DNA of 64,000 bases, from the NCBI GenBank assembly GCA_963677085.2, contig CAXXFH010000003.1, positions 620,001-684,000 of the forward strand, in the 5' to 3' direction. This stretch comes from G963677085 sp963677085 (lineage in GTDB: Bacteria > Planctomycetota > Planctomycetia > Pirellulales > Thermoguttaceae). Both the position numbers and the translations under genes were made by a program. Position 1 is the first letter of the stretch; each line of letters starts with the position of its first letter. Below are positions 17,203-26,375 of this stretch, piece by piece. The notes below the pieces were generated by a model that was not told the origin of the DNA, did not search any database, and saw nothing but the letters and a program-made list of their open reading frames with translations.

Positions 17203-18579
17203 GTGAAGATCAATCGCTATCTGCTGCAAAGCGCTCTGGTGGCTGCCGTGGCCGGCTTCTTGTTTGGCTTCGATACCATTGTCATTTCGGGCACTATCGA
17301 AATGCTGACCGCGCGTTTCGGTCTATCGTCACTGGATCTAGGCACCACCGTGGCGAGCGCGCTGTTGGGCACGATCCTCGGCTCCCTGGTCACGGCCAAG
17401 CCGTCGGAATGGCTTGGCCGCAAACCCGTGTTGATGTTGCTCTCAATGCTGTACTTGGTTTCCGGGCTGGGTTGTGGATTGGCGTGGAGTTGGCACTCGC
17501 TCTTGGGCTTCCGTTTCGTGGGCGGACTCGCGATTGGTGGCGCCTCGGTGGTCTCTCCCATGTACATTGCCGAGATCGCTCCGCCGCACGCGCGCGGGCG
17601 ACTGGTGGCAACCAGCCAACTCAACATCGTCATCGGGCTGGTAGCCGCCTACATCTCCAACTTCATTATCGCCATGCTGATGCCTGGCGATCCGTCGGCC
17701 TGGCGTTGGATGTTGGGCATCGTCGCGCTTCCTTCGGTGATCTTCTTCTTCCTCTTGCTGCCAATTCCGGAAAGCCCGCGTTGGCTCGCCAAGAGGCATC
17801 GTTGGGACGATGCGCTCGCAGTATTGCGGCGACTGGGCAACGACGATCCGGAAGGACTGCTTCGCGAAATCGCAGAATCACTGCACGAAGAGACGGTAAG
17901 CGTGAACGAACCGTTTTTTCAACGCAAATACCTCAAGCCAATCCTCTTGGCCTTCATGGTGGCGTCGTTCAACCAGTTGGCTGGGATCAATGCGGTGCTG
18001 TACTATAGCGGGCATATCTTCAGCATGGCGGGCGCCGAACAGACCAGCCAACTGATGCAGTCAATCATCATCGGTATGACGAACCTGATTTTCACCTTCG
18101 TCGGCCTCGCCGTGATCGACCGCTTCGGCCGACGCAAGCTTATGATCGTCGGCGCCGTCGGTTTGGCCATTTGCCTGTCCGCGACCGGGTTCTCTTTCTG
18201 GATGAGCGACCGCATCGCCGAAGGGACGATGTCGCAGTCCTATTTGAGGCTGGTCGGTCCGCTGGTGCTCACAAGTCTGATCGGCTTTATTGCCTGCTTC
18301 GCGTTTTCTAATGGGGCCGTCATTTGGGTATATATCAGCGAGATATTTCCCAACCGCGTCCGCGCGCGGGGCCAGGCCCTGGGCAGTTTCACTCATTGGT
18401 TCTGGTGTGCGCTGATCAACTTTAGTTTTCCGGTGATCGTAGCGAATGTCTCCACGAGCGCGCCTTTTGCATTCTTTGCGGCGATGATGATCCTGCAATT
18501 GGTACTCGTATGGAAATTCCTCCCGGAAACCAAAGGCGTATCACTCGAGGAAATGCAGCGACACTTGGGAATTGAGTAG
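17203..18579 (+). CDS. MFS sugar transporter (sugar porter family, XylE/GalP-like)
   Basis: A 458-residue polytopic membrane protein with the sugar-porter signatures: FGFDTIVISG in the first helix, RFVGGLAIGGASVVSPMYIA, PESPRWLA after the sixth helix, the QLAGINAVLYY sugar-binding stretch in helix 7, DRFGRRKLM between helices 8 and 9, and a closing PETKGVSLEE. Twelve membrane helices are expected. These proteins usually import sugars by proton symport. The GTG at 17203 gives the normal short cytoplasmic N-terminus; the frame is open further upstream but overlaps galM. The specific sugar is unknown. Confidence 0.93.
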   Translation: MKINRYLLQSALVAAVAGFLFGFDTIVISGTIEMLTARFGLSSLDLGTTVASALLGTILGSLVTAKPSEWLGRKPVLMLLSMLYLVSGLGCGLAWSWHSLLGFRFVGGLAIGGASVVSPMYIAEIAPPHARGRLVATSQLNIVIGLVAAYISNFIIAMLMPGDPSAWRWMLGIVALPSVIFFFLLLPIPESPRWLAKRHRWDDALAVLRRLGNDDPEGLLREIAESLHEETVSVNEPFFQRKYLKPILLAFMVASFNQLAGINAVLYYSGHIFSMAGAEQTSQLMQSIIIGMTNLIFTFVGLAVIDRFGRRKLMIVGAVGLAICLSATGFSFWMSDRIAEGTMSQSYLRLVGPLVLTSLIGFIACFAFSNGAVIWVYISEIFPNRVRARGQALGSFTHWFWCALINFSFPVIVANVSTSAPFAFFAAMMILQLVLVWKFLPETKGVSLEEMQRHLGIE

Positions 18580-19193
18580 AGCGAGAAGCGGTGGAACACA
18601 ATGGGTCTTGCGCCAAACCCAGCCACACGATCCGCCGGGCCAAGTCGTTCCTGGGGGGCCTTAATCACGTAGCCACTCCTTCGAGGTAGCTTGGCCTTCC
18701 CGTTCGTGAAGTTCACGAAGGCAGCCTCGACTTGGTAGTTCCCGCTGTTGTCTGTCCAAACCCGCAGGCCGGCAGTGCCTTTGGCGGCGGCAGAGTATGG
18801 AAAAGCCTTTCAACAGAGCAGAAAGAGCAGGTCCAGACGCCTTCGGTTCCATAGCCTGATGCTCTGTTTCTCTATCTTTCGGCATCTCCAAGAGACACGG
18901 CGCGAGCAGAAAAGGGGGTGCTGGCAGTGGTCTTGCAATACCACCACGGCTCCCGGCCGTATCTATCACTGGGTCAAAACTCGCCGACGCCCCGTAAGGT
19001 CGAGCCACTTTCGTTGGGCGAAGTCGTCTCCATTCCGCAGGTCGTCGGATTGACCATAGGACACGCGCGCTGCGTAATCTTACGAATCGGGTTGACCGGT
19101 TCGTCACTGCCGATCCACATGGGGGGGGTACTACTCATCTGAACCGTCTTCTCGGCCAGCAGCCGATTCGACGCGTGGCCAAACGACCGCCTT
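18580..19193. other. Intergenic region with transposase debris
   Basis: No intact gene is seen. The recognisable content is the integrase-core fragment listed separately (about 18915-19060), followed by a family-3 palindromic element from 19194. The remaining open frames are short, biased in composition and unlike any family I know. Confidence 0.5.
18915..19060 (+). pseudogene. Integrase-core (DDE) transposase C-terminal relic
   Basis: The forward strand reads VVLQYHHGSRPYLSLGQNSP and then EVVSIPQVVGLTIGHAR. This resembles the last residues of rve-type integrases, in which a Y-x-x-x-R-P-H-x-SL motif is followed by a short tail ending in VGGLHH. The rest of the gene is absent. A fragment of a lost insertion sequence is the best explanation. 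Confidence 0.45.
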
Positions 19194-19298
19194 TGTTGAT
19201 ATTCGCAAAAGTAGTGAATTGGCCACGCAGCGGATTTTACCGGAAATGCCGGGCTCCCGTTGGTCGCACTCGTGTGACTACTTATGCGACGCTCAATA
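19194..19298 (+). repeat. Dispersed ~105-bp palindromic element, family 3
   Basis: It starts TTGATATTCGCAAAAGTAG and ends CTACTTATGCGACGCTCAA, giving imperfect terminal inverted repeats of about 24 bp. The core GGGCTCCCGTTGGTCGC is shared with the other families. The right side is flanked by TA; the left TA has become TG. The second copy is at 61002-61106. Confidence 0.85.
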
Positions 19299-19299
19299 T

Positions 19300-19328
19300 T
19301 GCCGGATGGAGTTTTTAGAAGGGACAGG
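19300..19328 (+). repeat. Short direct repeat, copy 1
   Basis: TGCCGGATGGAGTTTTT followed by AGAAGGGACAGG recurs with two mismatches at 25719-25747. Both copies lie beside or close to palindromic elements and outside genes. This may be the remnant of another small element. Function unknown. Confidence 0.6.
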
Positions 19329-19411
19329 CCGAGAGCGCTTGACTGCCGCCGTAGCGTCTGTATGATATTCTATAGAACATCTGAGTGAACACTCCCTTCG
19401 AGACCGTTGCG

Positions 19412-20146
19412 ATGTGTGCACGAAAAAAGTCCCTGCGTGAAACAGTCCGCGAAACGCTCCTGGAGCGGATCGGCAGTGGCGAATTGAGTCCCGGCGAGCG
19501 GGTTATGGAAGCTACGCTGGCTAAGGAGTTGGGAATCAGTGCCATTCCCGTGCGCGAAGCGATTCGCGAACTGGTAGCCATGGGAATGCTCGATTATGAG
19601 CGGAACCGGGGCGCCTGGGTTCGGAAAGTGAGTTTCCGAGAGACGCTGGATGCCCTGAAGGTGCGTGCCGCGTTCGAGGCCTTGGCCGCGCAAACAGCCG
19701 TCGGCCACTTGCAGGGGCGATGCGCCGCGCTGCGGCAGGTGGGCCGTGCGATCGTCGCCGCGGCACGCAAGCGAGATTTCGTCGCCTTCCAGCAGCATAA
19801 CCAGCAGTTCCACCGAATGATCGTTGAAGCATCGGGTAACGGCGTTCTACTGCGGCTATGGGATTCGTTGGCCTTTGAGGTGCGAACACGCTTCGTGCTG
19901 GAGCACGTCACCTCGGTCGATCCGCTTACGCTTGCCAAGGAACATGAGACTATCACCGAAGCGATTGAGCAAGGAGAGGTGAAAAGAGCCGCGTCGCTTT
20001 TGAAGTCGCATTCGCGCCACTTGGTGCGTTATTTGAAACAACAAGCCCGGGCCGAGCAAACGCGAAAGATTCGTGCGCCACATGCCCGGCATCACATCAA
20101 GTCCACACCGGGACACTCGCAGCGCCGTGATTTCGAAAACGTGTAA
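19412..20146 (+). CDS. GntR-family (FCD subfamily) transcription regulator
   Basis: The protein of about 244 residues has an N-terminal winged helix-turn-helix (LRETVRETLLERIGSGELSP, then AKELGISAIPVREAIRELVA) and a C-terminal FCD ligand-binding domain (ALKVRAAFEALAA, FVAFQQHNQQFHRMIVEA, EHETITEAIEQG). FCD regulators usually respond to small carboxylic acids or sugar acids and control adjacent catabolic genes. I chose ATG 19412; a GTG at 19385 in the same frame is the alternative. The next genes, 230 bp downstream in the same direction, are the HEAT, oxidoreductase and ThuA-fusion genes and are the probable regulon. Confidence 0.92.
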   Translation: MCARKKSLRETVRETLLERIGSGELSPGERVMEATLAKELGISAIPVREAIRELVAMGMLDYERNRGAWVRKVSFRETLDALKVRAAFEALAAQTAVGHLQGRCAALRQVGRAIVAAARKRDFVAFQQHNQQFHRMIVEASGNGVLLRLWDSLAFEVRTRFVLEHVTSVDPLTLAKEHETITEAIEQGEVKRAASLLKSHSRHLVRYLKQQARAEQTRKIRAPHARHHIKSTPGHSQRRDFENV

Positions 20147-20379
20147 GAGACCGTTCTTCGAAGAAACTGCGGTAACCCGATGCGTTCTTGCGGCAACACG
20201 TCTCCCTCCAAAAACTCCGATACCACGCAAGCTGTGCGATTCGTCAATCCGGTTTTCGCTTAATCGAACGGTTTTGTGATTCACGATTCCCAATCGATTA
20301 GGCTCGCGATAACGTTTACACCCCTGCCCACCGGGCGTCTGTCGTTCCCACCTCCACCGCCCCCTTGGATACCGATGCA

Positions 20380-22470
20380 ATGTGCCTTTACACCCGCTCC
20401 GTCTCCCGTTTCCGGCCACGTCTGGTTGGAATTTGCGTTTGTCTAATCGCGATTCTTCCTGCGGTCATATCTCGGGCCCAGTCCCCACCAGAGGACAACC
20501 TTCCGTTGACGGCGGCTATTCAAGCCTTAGTCAAACTCGAACTTGGACAGGACCTTGGCGCGTTCCACCCGATCCGCCAAGCCGTGGTGGCTTCGCGGAC
20601 CGATGAGAAGGTGCGTGCCGATCTCGAGAACCGGTTGATCGCGGTTCTCCAAGGCAATGCGACCGATCTGGCGAAGGACTACGCCTGCCGCCAACTCGTG
20701 ATCGTTGGCTCCGACGCATCCGTTGCGTCATTGGCTGCGTTGCTTCCTAACGAACGCATGGCGTACATGGCTCGTTACGCCCTGGAGGGCATCGGCAGCC
20801 CGGTTGCGAAGAAAACGCTCCGCGAAATGCTTGGAAAAACGAACGGCCGGCAGAAGCTGGGCATCGTTATCTCGCTCGGAAGGCTTGCCGACACGGAGGC
20901 TGTGCCGGCGATTACAGCCTTGCTGGAAGAGGAGAACGAGGAACTTCGGAAAGTGTGCCTCGTTGCGTTGGGACGAATCGGCAATCCCTCTGCGGCCAAG
21001 GCGATTCAGGCGTTCGCCGGCAAAGCTCCCGTGGCCTTGCTGGAGGTTGTCGCCGACGCGCAATTCGATGCCGTCGAGTCGCTCTGCCAGCAAGGAGAGC
21101 ACCAGACGGCTGCCGCAATCTGCGAACCGCTTTTGTCTGCCGAGTCCGAACGCGTTCGGGCAGCCGCGTTTCGGGGCCTGCTGGCCGCAAAGCCCGCGGA
21201 ATCGCTGACGATGGTGATCGACGCGTTGAAAGACGATGAACCCTGGAAACGCGTGGTGGCGGCCGATTGGGTTGTCGACCTCGACAAGCCCGAGGAGATC
21301 GGCCGGATCGCGTCGGCCATAACCGATATGCCCGGGGCCGGCAAAATCGCGACCTTCATGAATCTCAAACATCACCGCCACGAGGCGATCCGTGCGGCGG
21401 CCTTGAAGTCGCTTGAGGAGTCAGATGGGGAAGTACGCACTGCCGCCCTGACGGCACTGACCCAATCGGGTACGCCCGACGACGTGCCGATGCTGGTGGG
21501 GCTTGTGAAAAGCACCGGCGATGCGGCCTATGAGACGCTGCGCCTCATGCCGGCCGAAGGTGTGAACCAGGTGCTGATCGCGTGGATGGGTCAAGCAGAG
21601 AAACTGCCGGTCGTCGTTGTGCAATGCGCTCTGGCTCGACGTTCGCCCGAGTTCGTGCCGGCTTTCCTCAAGGCGGCGGAGTCTTCGAACGAGGCGACGC
21701 GGTTGGAGGCATTCAAGGCGTTGGAGATCATGGCATCGGAGACAGAGGCCGAGGCACTCGTTGCCCTGCTCGCCAAAACCGTGGCGGGAGAAGAACGCGA
21801 AGCGGCAGGCCGGGCAGTGTGGATGAGTTGCCAGAAGATCGCCGATCCGGCCAGACGTTCAGCATCGTTGTTGGCAGCCATGGAGGCGGGCGACGGCAAC
21901 GCCAAGTGCGCCATCCTCCCCACGCTCGCACGCATTGGCGGCCCAGAAGCCCTACCGGCAGTTCAAAAGGCGATGCAAAGCGACGATCAGGCCGTTCGCG
22001 ATGCGGGCCATCGAGCGCTGGCCAATTGGCCCGACGCCTCGGTCGCCGACGAGTTGCTTGCGATCGCCAAGACGAGCGACGTGGAGTCGTACCGCATCTG
22101 GTCGCTGAGGGCTTATGCACGTGTGGTCGCTTTGCCCAGCGAACGAGCGCCACAGAAGACGTTCGAGATGCTTCGCGACGCGATGAATCTGGCAACGCGT
22201 CAGGAAGACAAAGAGCTGTTTGTCTCGCGGCTGGCGGCCGTTCGAGTGCCGGACGCTCTGGATCTGCTGCTCCCCATGGTCGACAACGTCGATCTAAAGG
22301 CGGCGGCCGTCCCTGCCGTGTTTACGCTGGCCAAGGGGCTCAGCCAATCACATCCCGACCAGGCGGCGGCCGCGTTGACGAAGATCCAGTCGCTGACGCA
22401 AGACGCTGCGATTCAGCAGCAGATTCCGAAGGTACTCCGCGACATCGACGCTCGAACAAAACAGAAGTAG
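20380..22470 (+). CDS. Exported HEAT-repeat protein
   Basis: A 696-residue protein with an N-terminal signal or anchor (VGICVCLIAILPAVISRAQS), followed almost entirely by HEAT repeats of about 30 residues such as SVASLAALLPNERMAYMARY and AVPAITALLEEENEELRKVC. HEAT solenoids bind proteins rather than catalyse reactions, so this may be a scaffold or inhibitor in the periplasm. A paralogue of nearly the same length lies at 34142-36250, again next to a Gfo/Idh/MocA gene. ATG 20380 was chosen over a TTG at 20365. The oxidoreductase gene follows after 94 bp. The precise role is unknown. Confidence 0.85.
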   Translation: MCLYTRSVSRFRPRLVGICVCLIAILPAVISRAQSPPEDNLPLTAAIQALVKLELGQDLGAFHPIRQAVVASRTDEKVRADLENRLIAVLQGNATDLAKDYACRQLVIVGSDASVASLAALLPNERMAYMARYALEGIGSPVAKKTLREMLGKTNGRQKLGIVISLGRLADTEAVPAITALLEEENEELRKVCLVALGRIGNPSAAKAIQAFAGKAPVALLEVVADAQFDAVESLCQQGEHQTAAAICEPLLSAESERVRAAAFRGLLAAKPAESLTMVIDALKDDEPWKRVVAADWVVDLDKPEEIGRIASAITDMPGAGKIATFMNLKHHRHEAIRAAALKSLEESDGEVRTAALTALTQSGTPDDVPMLVGLVKSTGDAAYETLRLMPAEGVNQVLIAWMGQAEKLPVVVVQCALARRSPEFVPAFLKAAESSNEATRLEAFKALEIMASETEAEALVALLAKTVAGEEREAAGRAVWMSCQKIADPARRSASLLAAMEAGDGNAKCAILPTLARIGGPEALPAVQKAMQSDDQAVRDAGHRALANWPDASVADELLAIAKTSDVESYRIWSLRAYARVVALPSERAPQKTFEMLRDAMNLATRQEDKELFVSRLAAVRVPDALDLLLPMVDNVDLKAAAVPAVFTLAKGLSQSHPDQAAAALTKIQSLTQDAAIQQQIPKVLRDIDARTKQK

Positions 22471-22548
22471 AAACCGTTTCAAAACAGCAACAGGGTTATT
22501 CGTTCGGCGGATTCACGAAGCCACAGCCGGGTTTGGAAATCGCCTATA
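22471..22548 (+). repeat. Intergenic repeat between HEAT and Gfo/Idh/MocA genes, copy 1
   Basis: AAACCGTTTCAAAAC, later ATTCGTT, then GGGTTTGGAAATCGCCTATA. The same order of blocks occurs at 36325-36398 (AAACCATTTCAAAAC, ATTCGTT, AGGTTTCGAAACCGCCTCTA), at roughly three quarters identity by eye. Both copies lie exactly between a HEAT gene and an oxidoreductase gene, although the genes run in opposite directions at the two loci. Confidence 0.65.
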
Positions 22549-22564
22549 GGAGATATTGGTCATC

Positions 22565-23920
22565 ATGACACGTTCACGACACATTGACCTCACGCGGCGC
22601 GAAATACTCAAGCGAACGGCCGCCCTGGCCGGATCACTGGCCGCTCCGCTCACGCTCCGCTCCACTGCCCTCGGCCTTGACGGTTCCACGGCCCCGAGCA
22701 ACCGGATCACGGTCGGCGCCATCGGCGTCGGCTGCATGGGAGGCGGACACTTTCACATCATGGCCAATTACCCGGACGTTCAACTCCTCGCGCTTAGCGA
22801 CGTCGATAGTTGGCGGCGAGACCACTCGACCAAGGTACTTCAGGAAGTCTACGGAGCCCGGCAGCCGAGCGGCCAATTCAATGGCTTCAAGGCCTACGAC
22901 GACTTTCGCGAACTGCTCGACCGCGACGACATCGATGCGGTGAGCATCGTGACGGGCGAACGCTGGCACCCGGCCATCACCGTTCGAGCTGCCAAGGCGG
23001 GCAAAGATATCTACTGCGAGAAGCCCATCTCGCTGACGATCCGGCAAGCCCGCACCATGGTCGAGACGGTGCGAAGGCACAACGTCGTTTTTCAAACCGG
23101 ACTACAGCAACGGAACTCGGCCGAGTTTCTCAAGGCGTTCGAGATGATTCACGCTGGCAGGATCGGCAAGGTCAAACTGGCCTACGTGTCGGCAAGTAGC
23201 GTGAGCGACTATCTGAACCTGCCGGCCGAACCACTGCCGAAGGGCATCGATTGGGACATGTGGCTGGGACCCTGTCCGTGGTACCCTTACAACTACCGCT
23301 ATCACCAGGCCGGCCCACCGAAACGTGTTGTCCCCTGGATCTGCAATCGCGCCTTCGGGGCAGGCGAGATGACGTCCGGATTGGTGCACAACCTGGATTC
23401 GGCCCACGCGGGGCTGGGCAAGGACGGCCATGGACCTACAGAGATCATCCCGCCGGGCATCAACGGGGCGTCATCGCTTACATTCAATTATGCGGACGGA
23501 ACGCAAATCATCAGTACGACACACCTTGTTCCTGGGAAACACGATATTCCCGAGGGCTGGGATCCCAAGACGCCCATCAGAAACTTCGGCGTGCTTTTCG
23601 TGGGCGACGAAGGCTGGATCCACGTCGAACGCCAAGGGCTGTTGCGATGCTGTCCCGAGTATCTCCTGGACGTGGAGGTTCCCAAGACCCATTCCGTCGT
23701 GCAAAACCACCGCGACTGGATCGACTGCATCCGCAGCAGGCGTCGTCCTCGGGCCGACGTCGAAATCGGCGCGGGCGCGACAATCCTTGCCCATCTCGGA
23801 TGCATCGCCTATTGGACCGGTCGAGCGCTGAAGTGGGACCCCGTCAAGGAAGAGTTCCTCGACGACCACGAAGCTAATGCCCTACGCGCCCGTGCAAGTC
23901 GAGAACCGTGGAATGTCTAG
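22565..23920 (+). CDS. Tat-exported Gfo/Idh/MocA-family oxidoreductase (paralogue 1)
   Basis: The 451-residue protein has a twin-arginine signal (TRREILKRTAALAGSLAAP), a Rossmann NAD(P) domain (VGAIGVGCMGGGHF) and the family catalytic motif in GKDIYCEKPISLT (Lys of EKP), then a C-terminal alpha/beta substrate domain. Members oxidise or reduce sugar hydroxyls with a tightly bound nicotinamide cofactor; export in folded form through Tat fits cofactor loading in the cytoplasm. ATG 22565 follows AGGAGA. It sits between the HEAT gene and the ThuA-isomerase fusion, 58 bp before the latter, so an operon is likely. Substrate unknown. Confidence 0.93.
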   Translation: MTRSRHIDLTRREILKRTAALAGSLAAPLTLRSTALGLDGSTAPSNRITVGAIGVGCMGGGHFHIMANYPDVQLLALSDVDSWRRDHSTKVLQEVYGARQPSGQFNGFKAYDDFRELLDRDDIDAVSIVTGERWHPAITVRAAKAGKDIYCEKPISLTIRQARTMVETVRRHNVVFQTGLQQRNSAEFLKAFEMIHAGRIGKVKLAYVSASSVSDYLNLPAEPLPKGIDWDMWLGPCPWYPYNYRYHQAGPPKRVVPWICNRAFGAGEMTSGLVHNLDSAHAGLGKDGHGPTEIIPPGINGASSLTFNYADGTQIISTTHLVPGKHDIPEGWDPKTPIRNFGVLFVGDEGWIHVERQGLLRCCPEYLLDVEVPKTHSVVQNHRDWIDCIRSRRRPRADVEIGAGATILAHLGCIAYWTGRALKWDPVKEEFLDDHEANALRARASREPWNV

Positions 23921-23978
23921 CCGCTGCAATACACCAGTCCGAAGCACAAGTTTTGAAGCTGCGCTCAGGAGCACCCCA

Positions 23979-25688
23979 ATGAAACCGATCGTTCCTGTCT
24001 TCCTGGTGGCAGCGCTGTTATCCGCTTCCGGCACCTCGGCCGCCGAGCAAAGACCTCGCCGTGAACTCTCAGACGCAGAAAAAACAAAAGTCGAAGCCGC
24101 GCTCCCCGCAAAGGCACCAGCCACGGTCGACAGCACTCGCAGGTTGCTGATCTACGACGGCAACGTGGGCTATCCCGGTCACGGCTCAATCGAAACCGCC
24201 AACTTCGCCTTCACACGGATGGGCGAAAAGACGGGAACGTTCACTACCGTGATCTCCCGTGACCCGGCCGTCTTTGAAAAAGAGAACCTCAAACAGTTCG
24301 ACGCCGTCTGCCTCAACAACACCGTCGGCAACCTGTTCGACGATCCGACGCTTCGGCAGAATCTCCTCGAATTCGTCCTTGCCGGCGGTGGGCTGTTGGG
24401 TATCCACGGAACGACAGTCGCGTTCACCGACTTCAAAAAAGGTGCAAAAGAAACCTGGCCTGAGTTCGGACAAATGATCGGCGGGCGCGGAGCGTCCCAC
24501 TTGGCCCCGGACGAACGGGTCGTGATCAAACTCGACTCGCCCGACCATCCGCTCAACCGGCCCTTCGGCGGCAATGGCTTCGAGCATGTGAGCGAGTTCT
24601 TCCGCGTTCACGGTCCCTATTCTCGCGACCGCGTTCGCGTGCTGTTCAGCATCGACACCGACAAGACCGAGCTGCCGCCCAAGGGGACCCATCCGGGCCT
24701 CGAACGAGCAGACGACGACTATGCCCTCGCTTGGACACGCAACTACGGTCGCGGACGCGTCGTCTATTGCACGATCGGACACAGTCCCGCCGACTTCATG
24801 ACACCCAAGATCCTCGAGTTCTACCTGGGCGCCATCCAGTTCGTCATGGGCGATATCGACGGATCCACCACGCCCACCAACCGGCTGACACCCGCTGTTA
24901 TCGCACAAGAGAAACTCGGCTGGCGCATCGGCGTTACAGCCTGGGGACTGCACAAGTTCACGCTATGCGAAACCATCGACAAAACCCGCGAACTCGGCTT
25001 GAACTACGTCGGCGGCCTGAGCTTTCAGAAGGTCAGCAAGGACATTCCCAAGAACTTCGACGCCAATCTAACCGACAAAGAACTCGAACAGATCCGGCTG
25101 AAGATGGACGCGGCCGGTGTGCGGATGCCGACGTGCTTCTATGCAAAGATCCCCGGCGACGAAGAAGGTTGCCGCAAGGTTTTCGAATTCGGCCGCAAGA
25201 TGGGCGTGGAAACCTTCATTTCCGAACCGGTCCCCGAATCGCTGGATGTGATCGAACGGTTCTGCGACGACTACGACATCAACCTCGCCATCCACAACCA
25301 TGGCCCCGACCAGTCGCCCGTTTACTGGAAGCCGGAAAACGTGCTCGAAGTCTGCAAAGGACGAAGCAAGCGGATTGGTGCCTGCCCCGACACGGGCTAC
25401 TGGATCCGCGCCGGTGTCGATCCGATCCAGGGCATCCGAATCCTGGGCGACCGGCTGATCACGATCCAGCCGCACGACCTGAATGAACTAACACCCGAAG
25501 GGCGCGACGTGCCGTGGGGCACGGGCAAGGCGAAGTTCGAGAAGATGCTCCGAGAACTGCGGCGATTGGGCATCAAACCGACACTGATCGGGCTAGAGTA
25601 TTCCTACGACTTCCTCGACAACATGCCCGAAATGGCAGAGTGCGTCGAGTTCTTCAATCAGGTGACAGTCGAGATGGCAGGGAAGTGA
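23979..25688 (+). CDS. Exported fusion protein: ThuA-like domain plus sugar-isomerase-like TIM barrel
   Basis: The 569-residue protein has a signal peptide (VPVFLVAALLSASGTSAAEQ) and a ThuA-like domain at about 55-300, which includes LLIYDGNVGYPGHGS, GGGLLGIHGTT and YGRGRVVYCTIGHSP. After a short linker, a xylose-isomerase-like (AP_endonuc_2) TIM barrel runs from about 310 to 565 (LGWRIGVTAWGLHKFTL, LAIHNHGPD, GACPDTGYWIRAG, LIGLEYSYDF). ThuA-type proteins work with Gfo/Idh/MocA partners on 3-keto sugars in the ThuAB trehalose pathway, and TIM barrels of this type act on keto-sugars. One exported polypeptide with both folds, just after an oxidoreductase, suggests a combined oxidation and cleavage or isomerisation step. 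ATG 23979 follows CAGGAG. Confidence 0.88.
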   Translation: MKPIVPVFLVAALLSASGTSAAEQRPRRELSDAEKTKVEAALPAKAPATVDSTRRLLIYDGNVGYPGHGSIETANFAFTRMGEKTGTFTTVISRDPAVFEKENLKQFDAVCLNNTVGNLFDDPTLRQNLLEFVLAGGGLLGIHGTTVAFTDFKKGAKETWPEFGQMIGGRGASHLAPDERVVIKLDSPDHPLNRPFGGNGFEHVSEFFRVHGPYSRDRVRVLFSIDTDKTELPPKGTHPGLERADDDYALAWTRNYGRGRVVYCTIGHSPADFMTPKILEFYLGAIQFVMGDIDGSTTPTNRLTPAVIAQEKLGWRIGVTAWGLHKFTLCETIDKTRELGLNYVGGLSFQKVSKDIPKNFDANLTDKELEQIRLKMDAAGVRMPTCFYAKIPGDEEGCRKVFEFGRKMGVETFISEPVPESLDVIERFCDDYDINLAIHNHGPDQSPVYWKPENVLEVCKGRSKRIGACPDTGYWIRAGVDPIQGIRILGDRLITIQPHDLNELTPEGRDVPWGTGKAKFEKMLRELRRLGIKPTLIGLEYSYDFLDNMPEMAECVEFFNQVTVEMAGK

Positions 25689-25718
25689 TCATCGATTGGA
25701 CCAAGCGACTACCAAAAC

Positions 25719-25747
25719 TGCCGGATGGAGTTTTTGGGAGGGACAGG
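25719..25747 (+). repeat. Short direct repeat, copy 2
   Basis: TGCCGGATGGAGTTTTT followed by GGGAGGGACAGG. It differs from the copy at 19300-19328 at two positions and lies in the same orientation, 31 bp after the stop of the ThuA fusion gene. Confidence 0.6.
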
Positions 25748-25864
25748 GTGCATGAGCCACTTCACTTTGATACAATCCTCACACTCGGTCCGAAAACAAC
25801 GGATGACATCGGACCGATTCGCAGAGAAATCTGCGTCTGCGGCGAATTGACAAAGCCAGCGTTT

Positions 25865-25967
25865 TATTGGTTCCGTGGTTGATTGTGGAACACTTCCTTG
25901 CGTCCTGTCCCGGGAAACCGAGTTCCCATTGGTCGCCCTCGTTCTACAAGCAATGCAGGGTCCAATA
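25865..25967 (+). repeat. Dispersed ~103-bp palindromic element, family 2
   Basis: Flanked by TA on both sides. It begins TTGGTTCCGTGGTTGATTG and ends ACAAGCAATGCAGGGTCCAA; the two ends are imperfect inverted repeats of about 25 bp. The core reads GAGTTCCCATTGGTCGCC. A second, very similar copy is at 44223-44325. Confidence 0.88.
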
Positions 25968-25976
25968 AACGGCCAT

Positions 25977-26080
25977 TATTGACGCTTGCATAGCTAATGA
26001 GCGGAAGGCGACCAACGGGAGCCTGAGTTTCCAGGCGTTCGGCTTTCTGAAGCGGATCATTTCCAATGCGAGCATCATTA
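25977..26080 (+). repeat. Dispersed ~104-bp palindromic element, family 1
   Basis: It begins TATTGACGCTTGCATAGC and ends GCGAGCATCATTA; the ends are inverted repeats with a few mismatches and TA borders. The core in reverse complement is CAGGCTCCCGTTGGTCGCC. It closely matches the copy at 57271. Confidence 0.88.
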
Positions 26081-26375
26081 AGATGCCACATCACAATTGG
26101 AATATCTTGCCAAGTTCCTCACCTTTGGCAAGCGACATCTCGACTTTCTACTGGTCGAATTCACGGCCTACTGCAACGAACAGCGCGGGCAAAAGCATAC
26201 GCCAACGCAATTGTCTCATCAATCCGGGCCAGCCTGGATCATCCATGAACGTAGCCCGCGTTGTGTCATTCTGAGCGCGAAGAATCTGGCCCATGCGGAC
26301 GGCCCTGGATATCCTTCGTTACACTCAGGATGACTTAGCGTGACTCAGGATGACATATATCATCAATAGTCCGTT

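Larger units (their letters stand above)
25689..26375. other. Intergenic region packed with repeats
   Basis: No gene is seen in these 687 bases. They hold the second copy of the TGCCGGATGGAGTTTTT repeat (25719-25747), a family-2 element (25865-25967) and, 9 bp later, a family-1 element (25977-26080). Between about 26270 and 26340 the text TGACTCAGGATGAC and related words repeat. Short frames in this stretch run through the elements and are not credible genes. Confidence 0.7.

Noticed and set aside
18661..19107. 148-residue reverse-strand open frame
   Set aside because: It overlaps the integrase-core relic on the opposite strand and has no start signal or family features.
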